A model generated the notes under the pieces. The model was not told the origin of the DNA and ran no database searches. It worked only from the letters and a program-made list of their open reading frames with translations. A stretch of DNA of 64,000 nucleotides from Rhynchopus sp. YZ270_cl-10 (lineage: Eukaryota > Euglenozoa > Diplonemea > Diplonemida > Diplonemidae), in contig OZ037927.1 in the NCBI GenBank assembly GCA_964035575.1, forward strand, positions 434,001 through 498,000. Direction: 5' to 3'. This document shows, in pieces, positions 1 to 11,359 of this stretch. The number at the start of each line of letters is the position of its first letter. The first letter of the stretch is position 1. A program made the position numbers and the translations under genes.

Positions 1-262
1 GCATCGACTATCACTAGCGCGGGGTTTCCATTAGGGGGGCATGACCGAGCTTTCGGTCCCTGCCGATATTTCGGCACTGTCAGTGACACACACGAACACA
101 CGCAACTCACACCAGTGCGCATGGCCGCCGATATTTCGGCACCGTCAGTAGCACTCACATACGAGCAGAGCAGACTCCACCGTATCCCTGTTTCAATCAC
201 TCACGGATCGACTACGCATCCCAGAGACACTCAAGGCATACGTTTGTAGGATTGCACGTAAT
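1..262 (+). repeat. Direct repeat, copy 1 (about 200-260 bp)
   Basis: This segment is nearly the same as 1861-2056: both begin GCATCGACTATCACT and contain the GATATTTCGGCAC motif and the CACGGATCGACTACGCA stretch. The two copies flank the interrupted palindromic element at 319-1714. The arrangement fits a local tandem duplication followed by divergence. No reading frame is credible here. Confidence 0.8.
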
Positions 263-318
263 CATGAAATTGAAACCGCATTCCTACGTTTCCTTTGTAT
301 TCGTTTCCCCCACCCCGT

Positions 319-1714
319 CATGGATGTCCAAAGTACTTGAAGTACTTTTTTCGGATTTTTTATGACAATTGAAGTACTTGATCCCCTTTTTTCCCCTCTC
401 AAAATGACAGTCAAGTACTCGAAGATTGATCAAGTACTTGACCAAAGTCGAGAGGGTAAAAAAGTAAAAAAGTACGAGAAAATAATAAAAACCCCTTTCA
501 TCTTTTGTTTAGTTGGCACGCTACCCACGTCATACGCACTATCAGTCAGGGGGTTTTATAAAGGTTAAGTTCGGTTTTTTGTTTCCTTTGACATGCAATT
601 GTACCGTTTTTTCCGGGTGTCGGTGGGCTGTAATTGGGCGTAATTGGGTGAAATTGGGCAAAAATGCCGTTTTTTGCACTTGAACTTGCTTTTCGGTTCC
701 CACACCCCCAAATTTGCCCACTTCTGTGCTGTTTCCCTACAAATCAATATAAAATCGAAAACGGTGATGAAAAAGATGCCTTGGTGAGTGGTCACAAATG
801 CTGCACCTAATGCGAGAATGGAGGACACATGTACCGTCTACCCCATTTGACCTGCAATAAATGGCGTAAACCCGCTGCTTTTAAACAGCGGCATTTGCAC
901 TTTCGAATCCGTCTGGCCAGTGGTGGGGTCAATTTGACGAAATGGATAAGTTCTCGTTTTTGGTCAATTTCCGCACAGTACACAGTACACAGTACACAGT
1001 ACACAGTACACAGTACACAGTACACAGTACACAGTACACAGTACACAGTACACAGTACACAGTACACAGTACACAGTACACAGTACACAGTACACAGTAC
1101 ACAGTACACAGTACACAGTACACAGTACACAGTACACAGTACACAGTACACAGTACACAGTACACAGTACACAGTACACAGTACACAGTACACAGTACAC
1201 AGTACACAGTACACAGTACACAGTAGGGAGCAAAACAGGTCACCCCCTGGTACCCTGGTAAGCCCCCCTCAAAAACACCTGAGTTGTACTAGTGGTGTGA
1301 CTGGGTGTAATTGGGCTGTAATTGGGCGTAATTGGGCAAAATTGGGCTGTACTTGGGTATAATTGACCCCAAGTGGGTTTAGATGGGCTATGTTGGGTCC
1401 GGTTGGGTGGGTGAAAAAACGGTACATGCAAATAAGAACAAAAACATTTTTTTTCTACCCCCAAAACGTCCATAAAAGGATGTCAAAAGGGGAAAAAACC
1501 CTTAGCCTGAAGTACAGAAATGAGGTGAGTGCACAATAATAGGGGAAAGGAATAAACTACAAGTCTCAGATGTTTTAATCATTTCCCACCACAAAGTACT
1601 TGTCCTAATAAAAAAAAATAGGGGGTCAAGTACTTCTAGTATCAAGTATTGGGGTTTTTTGGGGGATCGAGCACTTGATATACTTCAACACTTGATGTAC
1701 TTTCGACATCCATG
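319..1714. mobile_element. CATGGATGTCC foldback element, copy 1, carrying extra internal DNA
   Basis: The ends are CATGGATGTCCAAAGTACTT on the left and the inverted form ending CGACATCCATG on the right. The subterminal DNA is packed with the palindrome AAGTACTT. The other two copies (33336-33766 and 56651-57080) are about 430 bp. This one holds roughly 1 kb of unrelated DNA between about 510 and 1600, including the 974-1225 minisatellite and several TAATTGGGC repeats. Flanking hexamers are CCCCGT and CCCCGG, a near match to the exact 6-bp target duplications of the other copies. The family has no coding capacity and must depend on a transposase from elsewhere. Confidence 0.8.
974..1225 (+). 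repeat. 7-bp minisatellite (CAGTACA)n
   Basis: About 36 almost perfect copies of the heptamer CAGTACA. All six frames stay open because the unit has no stop codon, so the Tyr/Thr/Val/His repeat proteins predicted here are artefacts. The same heptamer occurs inverted at 44657-44786. Confidence 0.97.
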
Positions 1715-1860
1715 CCCCGGAAACAATAAAGCAATAAAAACAATAAAGACAAAATGGGAGAGGTTGTGGTGAAACACACACCCAAAAACAAGGTAACTAT
1801 CTTTGCCACCTCAGCTTTGCTGATGATGTCATACACCGCCCTCCCTCTGTTGACCGTTAC

Positions 1861-2056
1861 GCATCGACTATCACTCGCGCGGGATTTCCATTAGGGGGGC
1901 ATGACCGAGCTTTCGGTCCCTGCCGATATTTCGGCACTGTCAGTGACACACACACACGAGCAGACTGCACCGATATTTCGGTGCACGTTCTTCTCTCTTA
2001 TTCAATCACTCACGGATCGACTACGCAGCCCAGAGAAGGCATACGTTGGCGCATTG
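1861..2056 (+). repeat. Direct repeat, copy 2
   Basis: Second copy of the sequence at 1-262, with small indels and a short CA expansion. It sits just right of the copy-1 foldback element, before the spacer that precedes the LRR gene's 3' end. Confidence 0.8.
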
Positions 2057-2123
2057 CTAAAGAAAAAAAAATGGCTTTATTATTCGAGTTTCTCATAACA
2101 CTCCGTGTAAGGAAAAAGAAAAA

Positions 2124-2176
2124 CAAAGAAAAGTTTATAAGATGATCCCAAGCCTCTCGTGCTTAGTCACCTTAAG
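2124..2176 (-). repeat. Dispersed motif B, copy near the LRR gene 3' end
   Basis: Plus-strand reading is AGAAAAGTTTATAAGATGA followed by TCC(C/T)AAGCCTCTCGTGC and TTAGTCACCTTAAG. It lies about 220 bp beyond the stop codon of the minus-strand LRR gene, so it would be in the 3' flank or UTR. Similar copies lie near 25761, 27946, 31126, 31283, 32845, 35034 and 41112. Function unknown. A box C-like AGATGA is present, but no convincing box D pairing was seen. Confidence 0.7.
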
Positions 2177-2393
2177 CAACAAAAGAAACTACATTGCCGC
2201 TGAGACGCAGCACTATGTGTAACGCAAACTGGTAAAAATAGAGTCCCGTGGCAAAAGAATTGAGGCAGCTCTTGTGTGCACACATTCATGTACTTCAGGA
2301 GGACGATACACGTCAATTACAATCAAGTCACCATCACCTTAAAACCATCCTCCTGTTGTGACACCAGCACCGAACCTGAACCGTGCCGTTGCC

Positions 2394-5289
2394 TCAGACA
2401 CACTGCTGCCTGCCCTCAATAGCTCTCAATGCTGCTAAGTCGTGTGTTCCTAAAGAAGTGCAACCTTCAAGAAATCTGCTGCCAGTTCGTGTCACACCGC
2501 TCAGTCCTGCAACGTCCACTGAGGTTAACGAAGCGCAACCAAATAAGAATCCTTCCCCAAGGCTTGTGACCATGCTCAATCCTGCAAAGTCGATGGAGGT
2601 TAACGACAGGGAATTTGACAAGAAGTAGCCCCCAAGGCTTGTGACACTGCTCAACCCTGTAAAGTCGATAGAGGTTAACGACTCAGAATTATGGAAGAAG
2701 TAGCTCCCGAGGCGTGTTACGCTGCTCAATCCTGCAAAGTTGATGGAGGTTAACAACTGGGACTCTGATAAGAAGCAGTGTCCAAGGCTTGTGACATTGC
2801 TCAATCCTGCAAAGTCGATGGAGGTTAACGACTGGGACTCTGATAAGAAGTTGTTCCCAAGGCTTGTGACGCTGCTCAACCCTGTAAAGTCAATGGAGGT
2901 TAACGACTGGGAATCTGATACGAAGTTGTTCCCCAGGCTTGAGACACTGCTCAACCCTACAAAGTCGATGGAGGTTAACGACTGGGAATGTGATAAGAAG
3001 TTGTTCCCAAGGCTTGTGACGCTGCTCAACCCTGCAAAGTCGATGAAGGTTAACGACTGGGAATCTGACACGAAGTTGTTCCCAAGGCTTGCGACACTGC
3101 TCAACCCTGCAAAGTTGATGGAGGTTAACGACTCGGAATATGATAAGAAGTAGTTCCCAAGGCTTGTGACGCTGCTCAATCCTGCAAAGTCGATGGAGGT
3201 TAACGAGTGGGAATCTGATACGAAGTTGTTCCCAAGGCTTGTTACACTGCTCAATCCTGCAAAGTCGATGGAAGTTAACGACTCAGAATCTGATACGAAG
3301 CAGTTCCCAAGGCTTGTGACGCTGCTCAATCCTGCAAAGTCGATGGATGTTAACGACTGGGACTCTGATAAGAAGTTGTTCCCAAGGCGAGCGACACTGC
3401 TCAACCCTGCAAAGTCGATGGTGGTTAACGACTGGGAATCTGATAAGAAGTTGTTCCCAAGGCTTGTGACGCTGCTCAACCCTGTAAAGTCAATGGAGGT
3501 TAACGACTGGGAATCTGATACGAAGTTGTTCCCCAGGCTTGAGACACTGCTCAACCCTACAAAGTCGATGGAGGTTAACGACTGGGAATGTGATAAGAAG
3601 TTGTTCCCAAGGCTTGTGACGCTGCTCAACCCTGCAAAGTCGATGAAGGTTAACGACTGGGAATCTGACACGAAGTTGTTCCCAAGGCTTGCGACACTGC
3701 TCAACCCTGCAAAGTTGATGGAGGTTAACGACTCGGAATATGATAAGAAGTAGTTCCCAAGGCTTGTGACGCTGCTCAATCCTGCAAAGTCGATGGAGGT
3801 TAACGAGTGGGAATCTGATACGAAGTTGTTCCCAAGGCTTGTTACACTGCTCAATCCTGCAAAGTCGATGGAAGTTAACGACTCAGAATCTGATACGAAG
3901 CAGTTCCCAAGGCTTGTGACGCTGCTCAATCCTGCAAAGTCGATGGATGTTAACGACTGGGACTCTGATAAGAAGTTGTTCCCAAGGCGAGCGACACTGC
4001 TCAACCCTGCAAAGTCGATGGTGGTTAACGACTGGGAATCTGATAAGAAGTTGTTCCCAAGGCGAGCGACACTGCTCAATCCTGCAAAGTTGACGGATGT
4101 TAACGACTGGGAATGTGATAAGAAGTTGTTCCCAAGGCGTGTGACGCTGCTCAATCCTGCAAAGTCGATGGATGTTAACGACTGGGACTCTGATACGAAG
4201 TTGTTCCCAAGGCGTGTGACACTGCTCAACCCTGTAAAGTCGATGGAGGTTAACGACTCGGAATCTGATAAGAAGCAGTTCCCAAGGCTTGTGACGCTGC
4301 TCAATCCTGCAAAGTCGATGGATGTTAACGACTGGGAACCTGCTAAGAATTCATCCCCAAGGCTTGTGACACTGCTCAACCCTGTAAAGTCGATGGAGGT
4401 TAACGACTGGGAATCTGATAAGAAGCAGTTCCCAAGGCTTGTGACATTGCTCAATCCTGCAAAGTCGATGGAGGTTAACGACTGGGACTCTGATAAGAAG
4501 TTGTTCCCAAGGCTTGTGACGCTGCAAGTCGATGGAGGTTAACGACTCGGAATCTGATAAGAAGCAGTTCCCAAGGCTTGTGACACTGCTCAATCCTGCA
4601 AAGTTGATGGTGGTTAACGACTGGGAACGAAATAAGAAGCCGTTCCCCAGGGTCGTGACACTGCTTAATCCTGCAAAGTCGATAGTGGTTAACGACTTGG
4701 AATCTGATAAGAAGCAGTTCCCAAGGCTTGTGACACTGCTCAACCCTGCAAAGTTGAATGAGCGTAGTGACGTGCAGCCCTCCAGGAAGCTCTCGCCTAT
4801 TGTCGTGACGTTGCGCAACCCAGACAAGTTGATTGACTCCAACGATGAACACCCTTGCAAGAAGCAGTCCTCAATCGCAGTAACAGCCAACGGGGAACTC
4901 AGATCAAGGATACGTAAATTAGTGCCTGCCAGTGCCAGGAACTTGCACGGAATCACAGTTACAAGTTCTGCCTGCAGAAACAACTGCGCTACCTCGGGGT
5001 CTTCCACATGCGCAAGCCTCTCTGGTGTGAGGTCTGTCTCACCCAATGCATGAAGAGCTGCAATGGCTTTGTACGGATTCTTCTGCGTCAATACGACTGT
5101 GTCCCCAGCACTCAGCGTTGTGATGTTGATGTCCTCTCCTTCGTCGTCCCTTCCCAAGCGCATGTGAAAGGTGTCTTCAGCAAACCCCGTTGTAGCTGCC
5201 ACCTTCTGCCGCAGGTGCTTCGCTGTGTCATCCACATCCACATCGACGACGTACGTCTTGCCATCAAAGCCCTCAATGTTGAGCTGCAT
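2394..5289 (-). CDS. Ubiquitin-like domain + BspA-type leucine-rich repeat protein (one frameshift)
   Basis: The ATG at 5289 opens a protein starting MQLNIEGFDGKTYVVDV. Residues 1-75 look like a ubiquitin-like beta-grasp domain. Next comes a helical linker (KAIAALHALG, LFLQAELVTVIP), then more than 30 LRR repeats of 25 residues with core SLTSIDFAGLSSVTSLGNNF, the BspA/LRR_5 type. Such repeats usually mediate protein binding, and this protein's partner is unknown. At about 4523 one 75-bp unit lacks 11 bp, so the reading frame breaks: the first 312-codon frame (4351-5289) stops, and the rest of the array stays open as a second frame (2394-4454, 686 codons). Without that gap the product would be about 965 residues. 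It may be a real mutation, a pseudogene or an assembly error in a repeat. Shorter paralogues lie at 53516-54415 and 54924-55799. Confidence 0.8.
2838..4063 (-). repeat. Exact 600-bp tandem duplication inside the LRR array
   Basis: Bases 2838-3463 and 3438-4063 match without a difference by line-by-line comparison, so an 8-unit block (8 x 75 bp) is duplicated in tandem. Individual 75-bp units within a block differ from each other, so the block duplication is much younger than the original unit expansion. It preserves the reading frame. Confidence 0.95.
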
Positions 5290-6246
5290 TCGTGTTTTGT
5301 GTGTTTTGTGTGTTTTCTGTTGTGGGAGTGGAGTGGTGCAAGCAGAATCAGGCTATTCTCCCACATTCCCTGGTTCCCAATACGGGTCATGCCACAGTTC
5401 TCCTCACTCCGGAGGTAAACAGACCCTCAGAAGCGGGTGCGCCCATCAGAAGCAGAGTGGCTGCGCTTTTGATGATTCTCACTCAAGAAAAAAAATATGG
5501 GTGGGCGCATGTTTTGTGCTTTCGTTTTAGCTCTTTTTTTTCTGAACTTCCTCTTTCGGAAATCTTTTTTGCTGTAATTTCCCTTTTGGAAAATCCTACC
5601 TCCACATCTTGCAGGGTGATTGATTAATCGTTTGTTAAATGAAAAATTGGTTGGTTCTCTCTGTGTTGCTTTGGCTTTTGTTTTTTTTTTTTGCCGCAAA
5701 AATCATTCTAGTTTGATGTTAACTGCGATAAGGACAAGCAAGATTGCTTTAAACTTTGCTGAGTATCTAGACCTTGAGGGTGGGTGGTGTTGCGGAGCAC
5801 GGTTGGGTGAGTACACGACGTTGGCACTTTCCACTCACAATAGTGTGCGTAAAAATTTCTTTCCTGAGTTCAAAAAAAAAAAAAAAAAAAAAACGCTCTC
5901 CTTTTTTAATTGATTTGGTTTTGAGACACACCAATGTGTGGAATCACCTGAACCACCCATATCCCGTATCACATCGTTGATTATTATTTCCCTGCGTTGA
6001 CTGCAAGAAAGTTCGCGAACCATCGCGACCAAGGGATCATGTTATTCATTTTAAAATGAAAAGCAGAGAGTTAAAAAAGAAGAAGAACAGCAACAATCGT
6101 TGAAAAAAACAAAAAAAGCCTTTTCTGCCAAGTGTTTTATGTGTGTCAGTGGAGAAGTAAACAGTTTCCGTTTCCTCGTCGGTTTTTTTTTTCTTTTCCA
6201 CAAAAAAAAAAAAAAAAATCAATGAATTTGTCGCCCTCTCCTGTCC
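5290..6246. other. AT-rich intergenic spacer
   Basis: No supported gene. It separates the 5' end of the LRR gene from the 3' end of the PPR-like gene. It holds long A and T runs (around 5870-5893 and 6184-6216) that would read as pyrimidine tracts on one strand, as expected for trans-splicing/polyadenylation spacers if this is a euglenozoan. The strip just upstream of the LRR start is GTGTTTTGTGTG-rich. Confidence 0.6.
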
Positions 6247-7287
6247 TCATGCCCTTTTCTTATGCATGATCTGTGTCAAGAGGTGCTCCTCCTTCACCCC
6301 ACGCAACACAGTGTACTTCGCAAGCAGTGTTTGCGCCTTCTCGTACTCTTCATCAGCGATGTAGCGACGAAGCAGCACCGCACCGAGCTGTCTGTTCGCG
6401 ACCCCGTAGCGCAGGGCTGTGGCGAAGAAGCGTTCGGCCTGCGAGAGGGAACTGAGGGAGATGCAGTGTGTGAAGCAGGAGGGCAGCGGGGAAATACCGG
6501 CTGCAACCATGCTCTTGAGAACCGCTTCCGCGCCGGGCAGATTGCGATGTGAACAGAGCAGAAACGCCCAGCGGGCTGGGGTGTGCAGCCTCACATCCAT
6601 CCCATCGAACAGCTCCTGCGCAGCGCCTGCGTCGCCACAACGTTTGCACAGCTGCAGCAACACTGTCTCTGCATCTCCACGCATCTCCTTTGCGTACTGT
6701 GTTGCGACCCCCCTCCCCAACACCACGCTGTCCTGCGCAAGCACCAGCGCACCGTACATCGACGATGTCGGATGCACAAACAGAACAGCTAAATCAAAGA
6801 GCTCCCTCGCCTTCGCATACAACCCTGCCCTCACAAATGCGTACATCAAAATTTCGTGCAGACGCACGTTGAGATGCCAATTCTTATCGTCCCTCCGAAC
6901 TCGCTCCCAAAGACGATGCACCATTTGCACATCACGCCTTCGTGAATGGTAGTGCATAAAGCTTGCGGTAACTTCAATGGGGACTGCCGAACTGAAGGAG
7001 CTGGAATACTCTTGGACCAGCGCTTCCGCGTCCGGCACGCTCCCGTTTTTCAGCAGAATCGCCACCGCGCAGGAGAATGTCGCAGGCCCAGCCACACCCT
7101 CCGCCTGCAGTGTCTTCACCTCCTGGACCAACGCCTGGGTGGGACGGACCCTCCCAAAAGAGTCATCTGTCAGACGACACGCAGAAAAGGGGGTGCGTCC
7201 GTACTTCACCTTAATACGAGAGGCTGCTGCGGAATCACTCAAGCCGCGTGGTGTGGTCTTGCTTATGAGTCTGGCCATAGTCGCCAT
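6247..7287 (-). CDS. PPR-like helical repeat protein, probably organellar
   Basis: Complete 346-residue frame from the ATG at 7287 to a stop at 6247. The first 30 residues (MATMARLISKTTPRG...) are Ser/Arg/Lys-rich with few acidic residues, as in mitochondrial presequences. The body shows paired-helix repeats of about 35 residues with PPR flavour, for example LHEILMYAFVRAGLYAKARE followed by LFDLAVLFVHPTSSMYGALV, and LLQLCKRCGDAGAAQELFDG. PPR proteins bind organellar RNA and act in its processing, stability or translation. The GC-rich third positions contrast with the AT-rich flanks. Individual repeats are degenerate, so a TPR-like solenoid remains possible. No neighbouring gene informs the role. 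Confidence 0.75.
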   Translation of the reverse strand: MATMARLISKTTPRGLSDSAAASRIKVKYGRTPFSACRLTDDSFGRVRPTQALVQEVKTLQAEGVAGPATFSCAVAILLKNGSVPDAEALVQEYSSSFSSAVPIEVTASFMHYHSRRRDVQMVHRLWERVRRDDKNWHLNVRLHEILMYAFVRAGLYAKARELFDLAVLFVHPTSSMYGALVLAQDSVVLGRGVATQYAKEMRGDAETVLLQLCKRCGDAGAAQELFDGMDVRLHTPARWAFLLCSHRNLPGAEAVLKSMVAAGISPLPSCFTHCISLSSLSQAERFFATALRYGVANRQLGAVLLRRYIADEEYEKAQTLLAKYTVLRGVKEEHLLTQIMHKKRA

Positions 7288-7529
7288 GTGGACAGAATTG
7301 TGTACGATGTTCCTTTTAAAGATCCTCCGAATTTTGCGGATATTTTTATTGTGAATTACATTGTGCCTGAAAATGGTGGGGGGGTATTAGGGTGTCAAAG
7401 GGGAAGGGAAAGGATTTGGAGGTGAGGACTTCGCTGGTTCTCTTCAAGAGGATAAAGAATGAAAAAAAAAAAACAAATGAGCCTTTTTTGTTCATTTATT
7501 TTGAGCCTTTTTTTTTTTTTTTTTTTTTC

Positions 7530-7740
7530 ATAGGGTGAAAACGATCGTTTTTTTTTTTTTTTTTTTTTTTACGAATCTGGGAAAAAGTGATCGGTCTTTT
7601 TTTTTTTTTTTTTTTTTCACGATCGTGAAGAAAAAAAAACGATCGTTTTTTTTTTTTTTTTTTTCTTCACGATCGTGAAAAAAAAGCACCTTTTTCTTCA
7701 CGATCGTGAAGGAAAAAAAAAACGATCGTTTTTTTTTTCC
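7530..7740. repeat. ACGATCGT palindrome array in T/A runs
   Basis: At least five copies of the 8-bp palindrome ACGATCGT (often within TCACGATCGTGA) are separated by runs of 10-22 T or A. A second cluster with the same octamer plus AAGATCTT lies at 10985-11092. The two could be ends of an old element or independent hairpin satellites. Nothing coding is present. Confidence 0.7.
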
Positions 7741-8044
7741 CATATTATGTCGTTGATCGCTGGCCCACACCAGGGAGGGAGCCCCCACAGGTGCCCACAA
7801 CCCCCCTGAAATCGGCCGAGAGTAACTTTTAGCGGTGTTTTGACGTAAAATGTCACCTTTTTTGCCATTTTTGGGGTGTACTTTTCTGGAACAAAATTCG
7901 CAAAACCCGAAATACGAATCGTAAAAAATCGCGACATTCTATGACATGCGTATACCATGAAGCAGCACGTCACGGCATGGCATGTAACATGCACATGTAA
8001 TATCGCCAAAAACCTAGTCGTAGTAACATCATCACTGTGCAAAC

Positions 8045-8245
8045 CCCTGTCCATCCAATACAATTCACACTCTTTGTGGGTGGTCTTGCTGCCTTTTTGC
8101 CACAGTAATTTTTGGCCCGGCAGGCATGCTCTTGAAGCATGGCAATTTAGTGTGTATGGGGCAGGGTGTTGTTTTGTTCTGAATTCCCTTTGTTACAATA
8201 TCTATCCAATCGCGAGTGGTTGTATGTGTATCGTGAGACACTCTT
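8045..8245 (+). repeat. Fragment of the shared transposon core module
   Basis: Homologous to about 20780-20955 inside the 20305-22163 element and, inverted, to DNA inside the 49924 and 57410 elements. Diagnostic stretches are GGTGGTCTTG, GCATGCTCTTGAAGCATG and GGGGCAGGGTGTTGTTTTGT. Here only the first part of the ~0.8-kb core remains, without recognisable terminal repeats. Confidence 0.75.
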
Positions 8246-9628
8246 TTTAACCCTTTACGGACCAAGAGGACATTTATGCCCATTGTGGCGGGGGATGCGG
8301 CGTTCAACACCAGGCCAAGTTGGCCAAAAGCCCAACTTTTGTACTGTCCAACCTCTGTACAATTACGGTATATTTCGTTGGCTGGTGGTCTGAAGAGTGA
8401 TCTGACCATATTCTCCAGGTATAACAAATGCCCAAATAATGCATTGGCGAAGGAATTTTGCACTTTTGACCATCACACATTACTTGTATTTTTACCGGTT
8501 TTTTAATGAGTACAACCTATGTCAGAGCACGCTGTCCCACAGATTTTAGAATTTGGGGGGGTCACGCAACAGGGATTACGCAGCTCCCCATACTTATCGC
8601 TAAATATGCCGTTTTCCCCGAAAAATTTTAGAATTCCACGCCCAATTTCTTTCTTTTTGGCAAAAAAAAATTTTTCGCGCTTCGCGCGAAAAAGGTCCTC
8701 AGAAGCTCAATTCCGGAAACAAATACGGGGGGAGCGACGTTTTCCAACTCCTCCGCCATCAGCAGGAACACCTCCGTTTTCTCTTGAATCTGGGACGCTT
8801 GTTGCTGAGAAACAGGGCAACAGCGCGTTCAAGCATATTCCCCATCTTTTCAGTGTTAAACTCGTGGCGAAGCCACGGTACGCAACATTTCTAAAAATTG
8901 CGCTTAAAATTGCCTACTATGTCGCGGGAAGGGTGGGTTGAAAGCTCGCGCCGCAGTGCATCTTCCTTTTCCGGTAAAATAGAAGAAAATTGTCTTCTAA
9001 AAATAGAATTCTGTGGGGGGTAGGTGAGAGGTGGGCGGAGCCCCCACTCCTCCACCCCAGCCTCAATCCAAAACCCTGTATTTTTTTTTTTTGGTATTTT
9101 TTGAGCTGAGATTTTCAAAAAATACCAAAAATACCAGGGTCAACCGCTGTGATGCTCATTGTTTAGAACACAGGGCTATTTCTAAATATGGGGTCCGGAG
9201 TCCAAAATCCAATCCGGGACACAATTTTGGCAGATTTATTTTGGGCCAAAAACGTCTTTATTTACATTTTTGGGATTCGCCCGTGCAGTGGTGGGGTCAA
9301 TCTCGAAAATTGGATTTTTTGACCACTTAAATTTTGAGAAATATGAGCCCGGTCACTTATACGTGGGCCCATTTTCGGCTAAAATTTTCCTCAAAATCCG
9401 GGTTTGTAAAATTGACCCTTCTGTGAAGGAAGGTTGTGGAAAAGGGTCCTTATTTGCATTTTTGGAAGCCGCCCGTGCAGTGGTGGGGTCAATTTGCAGA
9501 ATTGGGCAAGTTCTTGCAAGACAACGGGTAATGTTTGTTAGCTCTAAGGAGGGAAGGGGAGCGTTTGTAGCTCACACAGCACCCCAAACCCTGGCCTCTC
9601 TGTCCACAGCACACAGCTCTTCCCCTGA
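8246..9628. other. AT-rich stretch with fragments of dispersed repeats
   Basis: No supported gene. Visible repeats are GCGCTTCGCGCGAAAAAGGT near 8675, related to 28300 and 15480. GCCACGGTACGCAACATTT near 8870 recurs near 28480 and partly near 34395. Two copies of a segment containing GTGCAGTGGTGGGGTCAAT lie near 9285 and 9475, with a third at about 915-935. The short open frames here look like chance. Confidence 0.55.
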
Positions 9629-9923
9629 GTTCCATTTGTGCCTCAACATGCTGAGCGCATCTTCAGTACGATGGGTGGATGAGCGAGAAGAGGCGCAACT
9701 GGCTAGTTGCACCAAAGCTGCACAAGCTTGTGGTCGTAGCACGCAGTTTGCGCGAGAGCAAGCCGCCACAAGAGAATGGTTGGTGGGATGAGGAGAAGCT
9801 GGTGCAGGAGGAGAAGGAGCGTGCGGGAGCTATATTGACTGCGACGCGACAGCTGAGGACCCCAAGGTTGATGATGATGCTGAGCATCACGACTCTGACA
9901 TCAGTGAAGGCTCTTGGGACTAA
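9629..9923 (+). pseudogene. hAT-family transposase C-terminal relic
   Basis: Read in order on the plus strand, the DNA encodes VPFVPQHAERIFSTMG and then, after a one-base shift, WMSEKRRNWLVAPKLHKLVV. This is the conserved ERxFS...RR..L...L hAT dimerisation motif near the C-terminus of hAT transposases. An acidic tail (DDDAEHHDSDISEGSWD) in a third register ends at a TAA at 9921. The N-terminal zinc finger and catalytic region are absent. It is a dead plain DNA-transposon fragment, and its ends were not recognised. Confidence 0.65.
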
Positions 9924-11297
9924 ACGCATACAGTCTTGTCCGTACCCATTTCTCCCACACAAGTCACCACCCCCTTGTGACTTGCCTGTAACAGTGGAAA
10001 CGTTTCCCTCCCAGCCGCAAACCCGTTCAGTGTATCGTGAGCCACTGCAGTGACCCACTCACGCTCGACCCTGTCCCTCCTTGTAAACAGTTCGCCTTCT
10101 CCTACGTTGTGCTAAGGAAAACCAAAAAACATGCTCAAAAATGATGGGCACGGGGGTCAGACTCCACTTCTGACCACTTAAAATTAGGTCATACACGTGT
10201 TATACCCCAAACTGACCAAGAAATTTTCCCAGTGTTCGATGGTGATCGAATTAAATCGGTGGTAAAAAGTGAAAAATGGGGCATGCCAGGCCCACGTCAA
10301 TCAGCCTAAAAATGTTGCAACTTTAAACGCGCGTCTCTCCCGTACACCAATATACACTTTTTAACACATACAGTACAGCAAGGGAAAACCAAGGGATTTT
10401 ACCCTGTGTTCTCCTTGTTACGGCTGCACTAACCTAATCATCAAAACTGCTCGATTTTGGCTTTATCTAAAAGATCGACATCAATTCTTACGAAATATAA
10501 TTTATTTTACGATTTTGAGTAGAATTCTGTTTGCAGGGCGAAGTCACGAGGCAGGGGGTGATTTTGGGGGTGAGCGCCAAAAAAAGTCCTTTTCCTAGGG
10601 TTGACCCACCTCCCTCCAGCATCCAACGATATGACATTTTCACGAAAGTTGTCGATTCTTGCCTTATTATTGTCACACAGAAAAAAAATGTTTTTACGAA
10701 AATGAGTAGAACCCCATTACCCCTACCAACGTGTGGCATTCGTGCGCCACTATAGTGGCACTTGCCATGGGTAAAAACGGTTTTCTGGTTTTAGTGCCTC
10801 GCTGGCGACATCCGTTGGGGGGGATTCTGGTGTGAGAATGTTCTCGATTTTTGCTTTATTTGAAAGATTCGCCACAAAATCGTTTCAAGGAAAAGAGTCG
10901 GTCAAAAATTCCAAGTAGAACCCAGAAACTCTCCCTTGCCACCCATTTCACGCCCATGCCCCTTGTACTACTAGGGGAAAAAAAAAAAACGATCGTGAAA
11001 AAAAAAAACGATCGTGAAAAAAAAAAAAAAAATGTCAAGATCTTGAAAAAAAGTTCAAGATCTTGAAAAAAACCGTCACGATCGTTCTCACACTATGTTT
11101 TTTTTTTTTTTTTTTTTTTTTTGAGAATTCTGAAACACAAAAAAAAGGCTTTTTGGTCAAATGTGGGGAGACTACGATAACCCCCCCCCTCTTTTCGCGT
11201 TCTTTTATTGGAACGGTGAGGAAGTCGGATGGGGTGTATAGGTACCGCCCAATTATTCCGAAGGACTATGGAAGGAATATGTTTTTCTTTCTCCCCC
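9924..11297. other. Intergenic spacer with a palindrome cluster
   Basis: No supported gene. At 10985-11092 the palindromes ACGATCGT and AAGATCTT alternate with A runs, echoing 7530-7740. A T run of more than 20 follows at 11099. The rest shows no clear structure. Confidence 0.5.
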
Positions 11298-11359
11298 TTG
11301 TTGGAGTAGTGTAGTTGCCTCGGGGTTGTGTTGCCACAGTTGTGCAATCACCACTGTCC
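11298..11359 (-). repeat. Dispersed motif A
   Basis: Plus-strand reading TTGTTGGAGTAGTGTAGTTG then CCTCGGGGTTGTGTTGCCAC and a CAATCACCACTG end. One of at least nine copies, all in the same orientation. On the minus strand, the coding strand of the host genes, the motif ends CAATTTATC and is followed by an A run in most copies. Confidence 0.8.

Noticed and set aside
974-1225. Telomere or subtelomere repeat
   Set aside because: CAGTACA is not a known telomere unit, the array is internal, and an inverse array lies 43 kb away.
807-1362. Long repeat-protein frames on both strands over the 7-bp minisatellite
   Set aside because: The heptamer has no stop in any frame; the open frames are a direct result of the repeat and have no coding texture outside it.
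1-2056. The two direct repeats as LTRs of one element
   Set aside because: Between them lie only a foldback element, a minisatellite and spacer DNA; no retroelement protein, primer site or polypurine tract was seen.
2740-4542. Plus-strand frames encoding LLNPAKSMEVNDWESD-type repeats
   Set aside because: They are the antisense of the 75-bp LRR units; the minus frame continues a proper head domain and LRR pattern, the plus frame does not.
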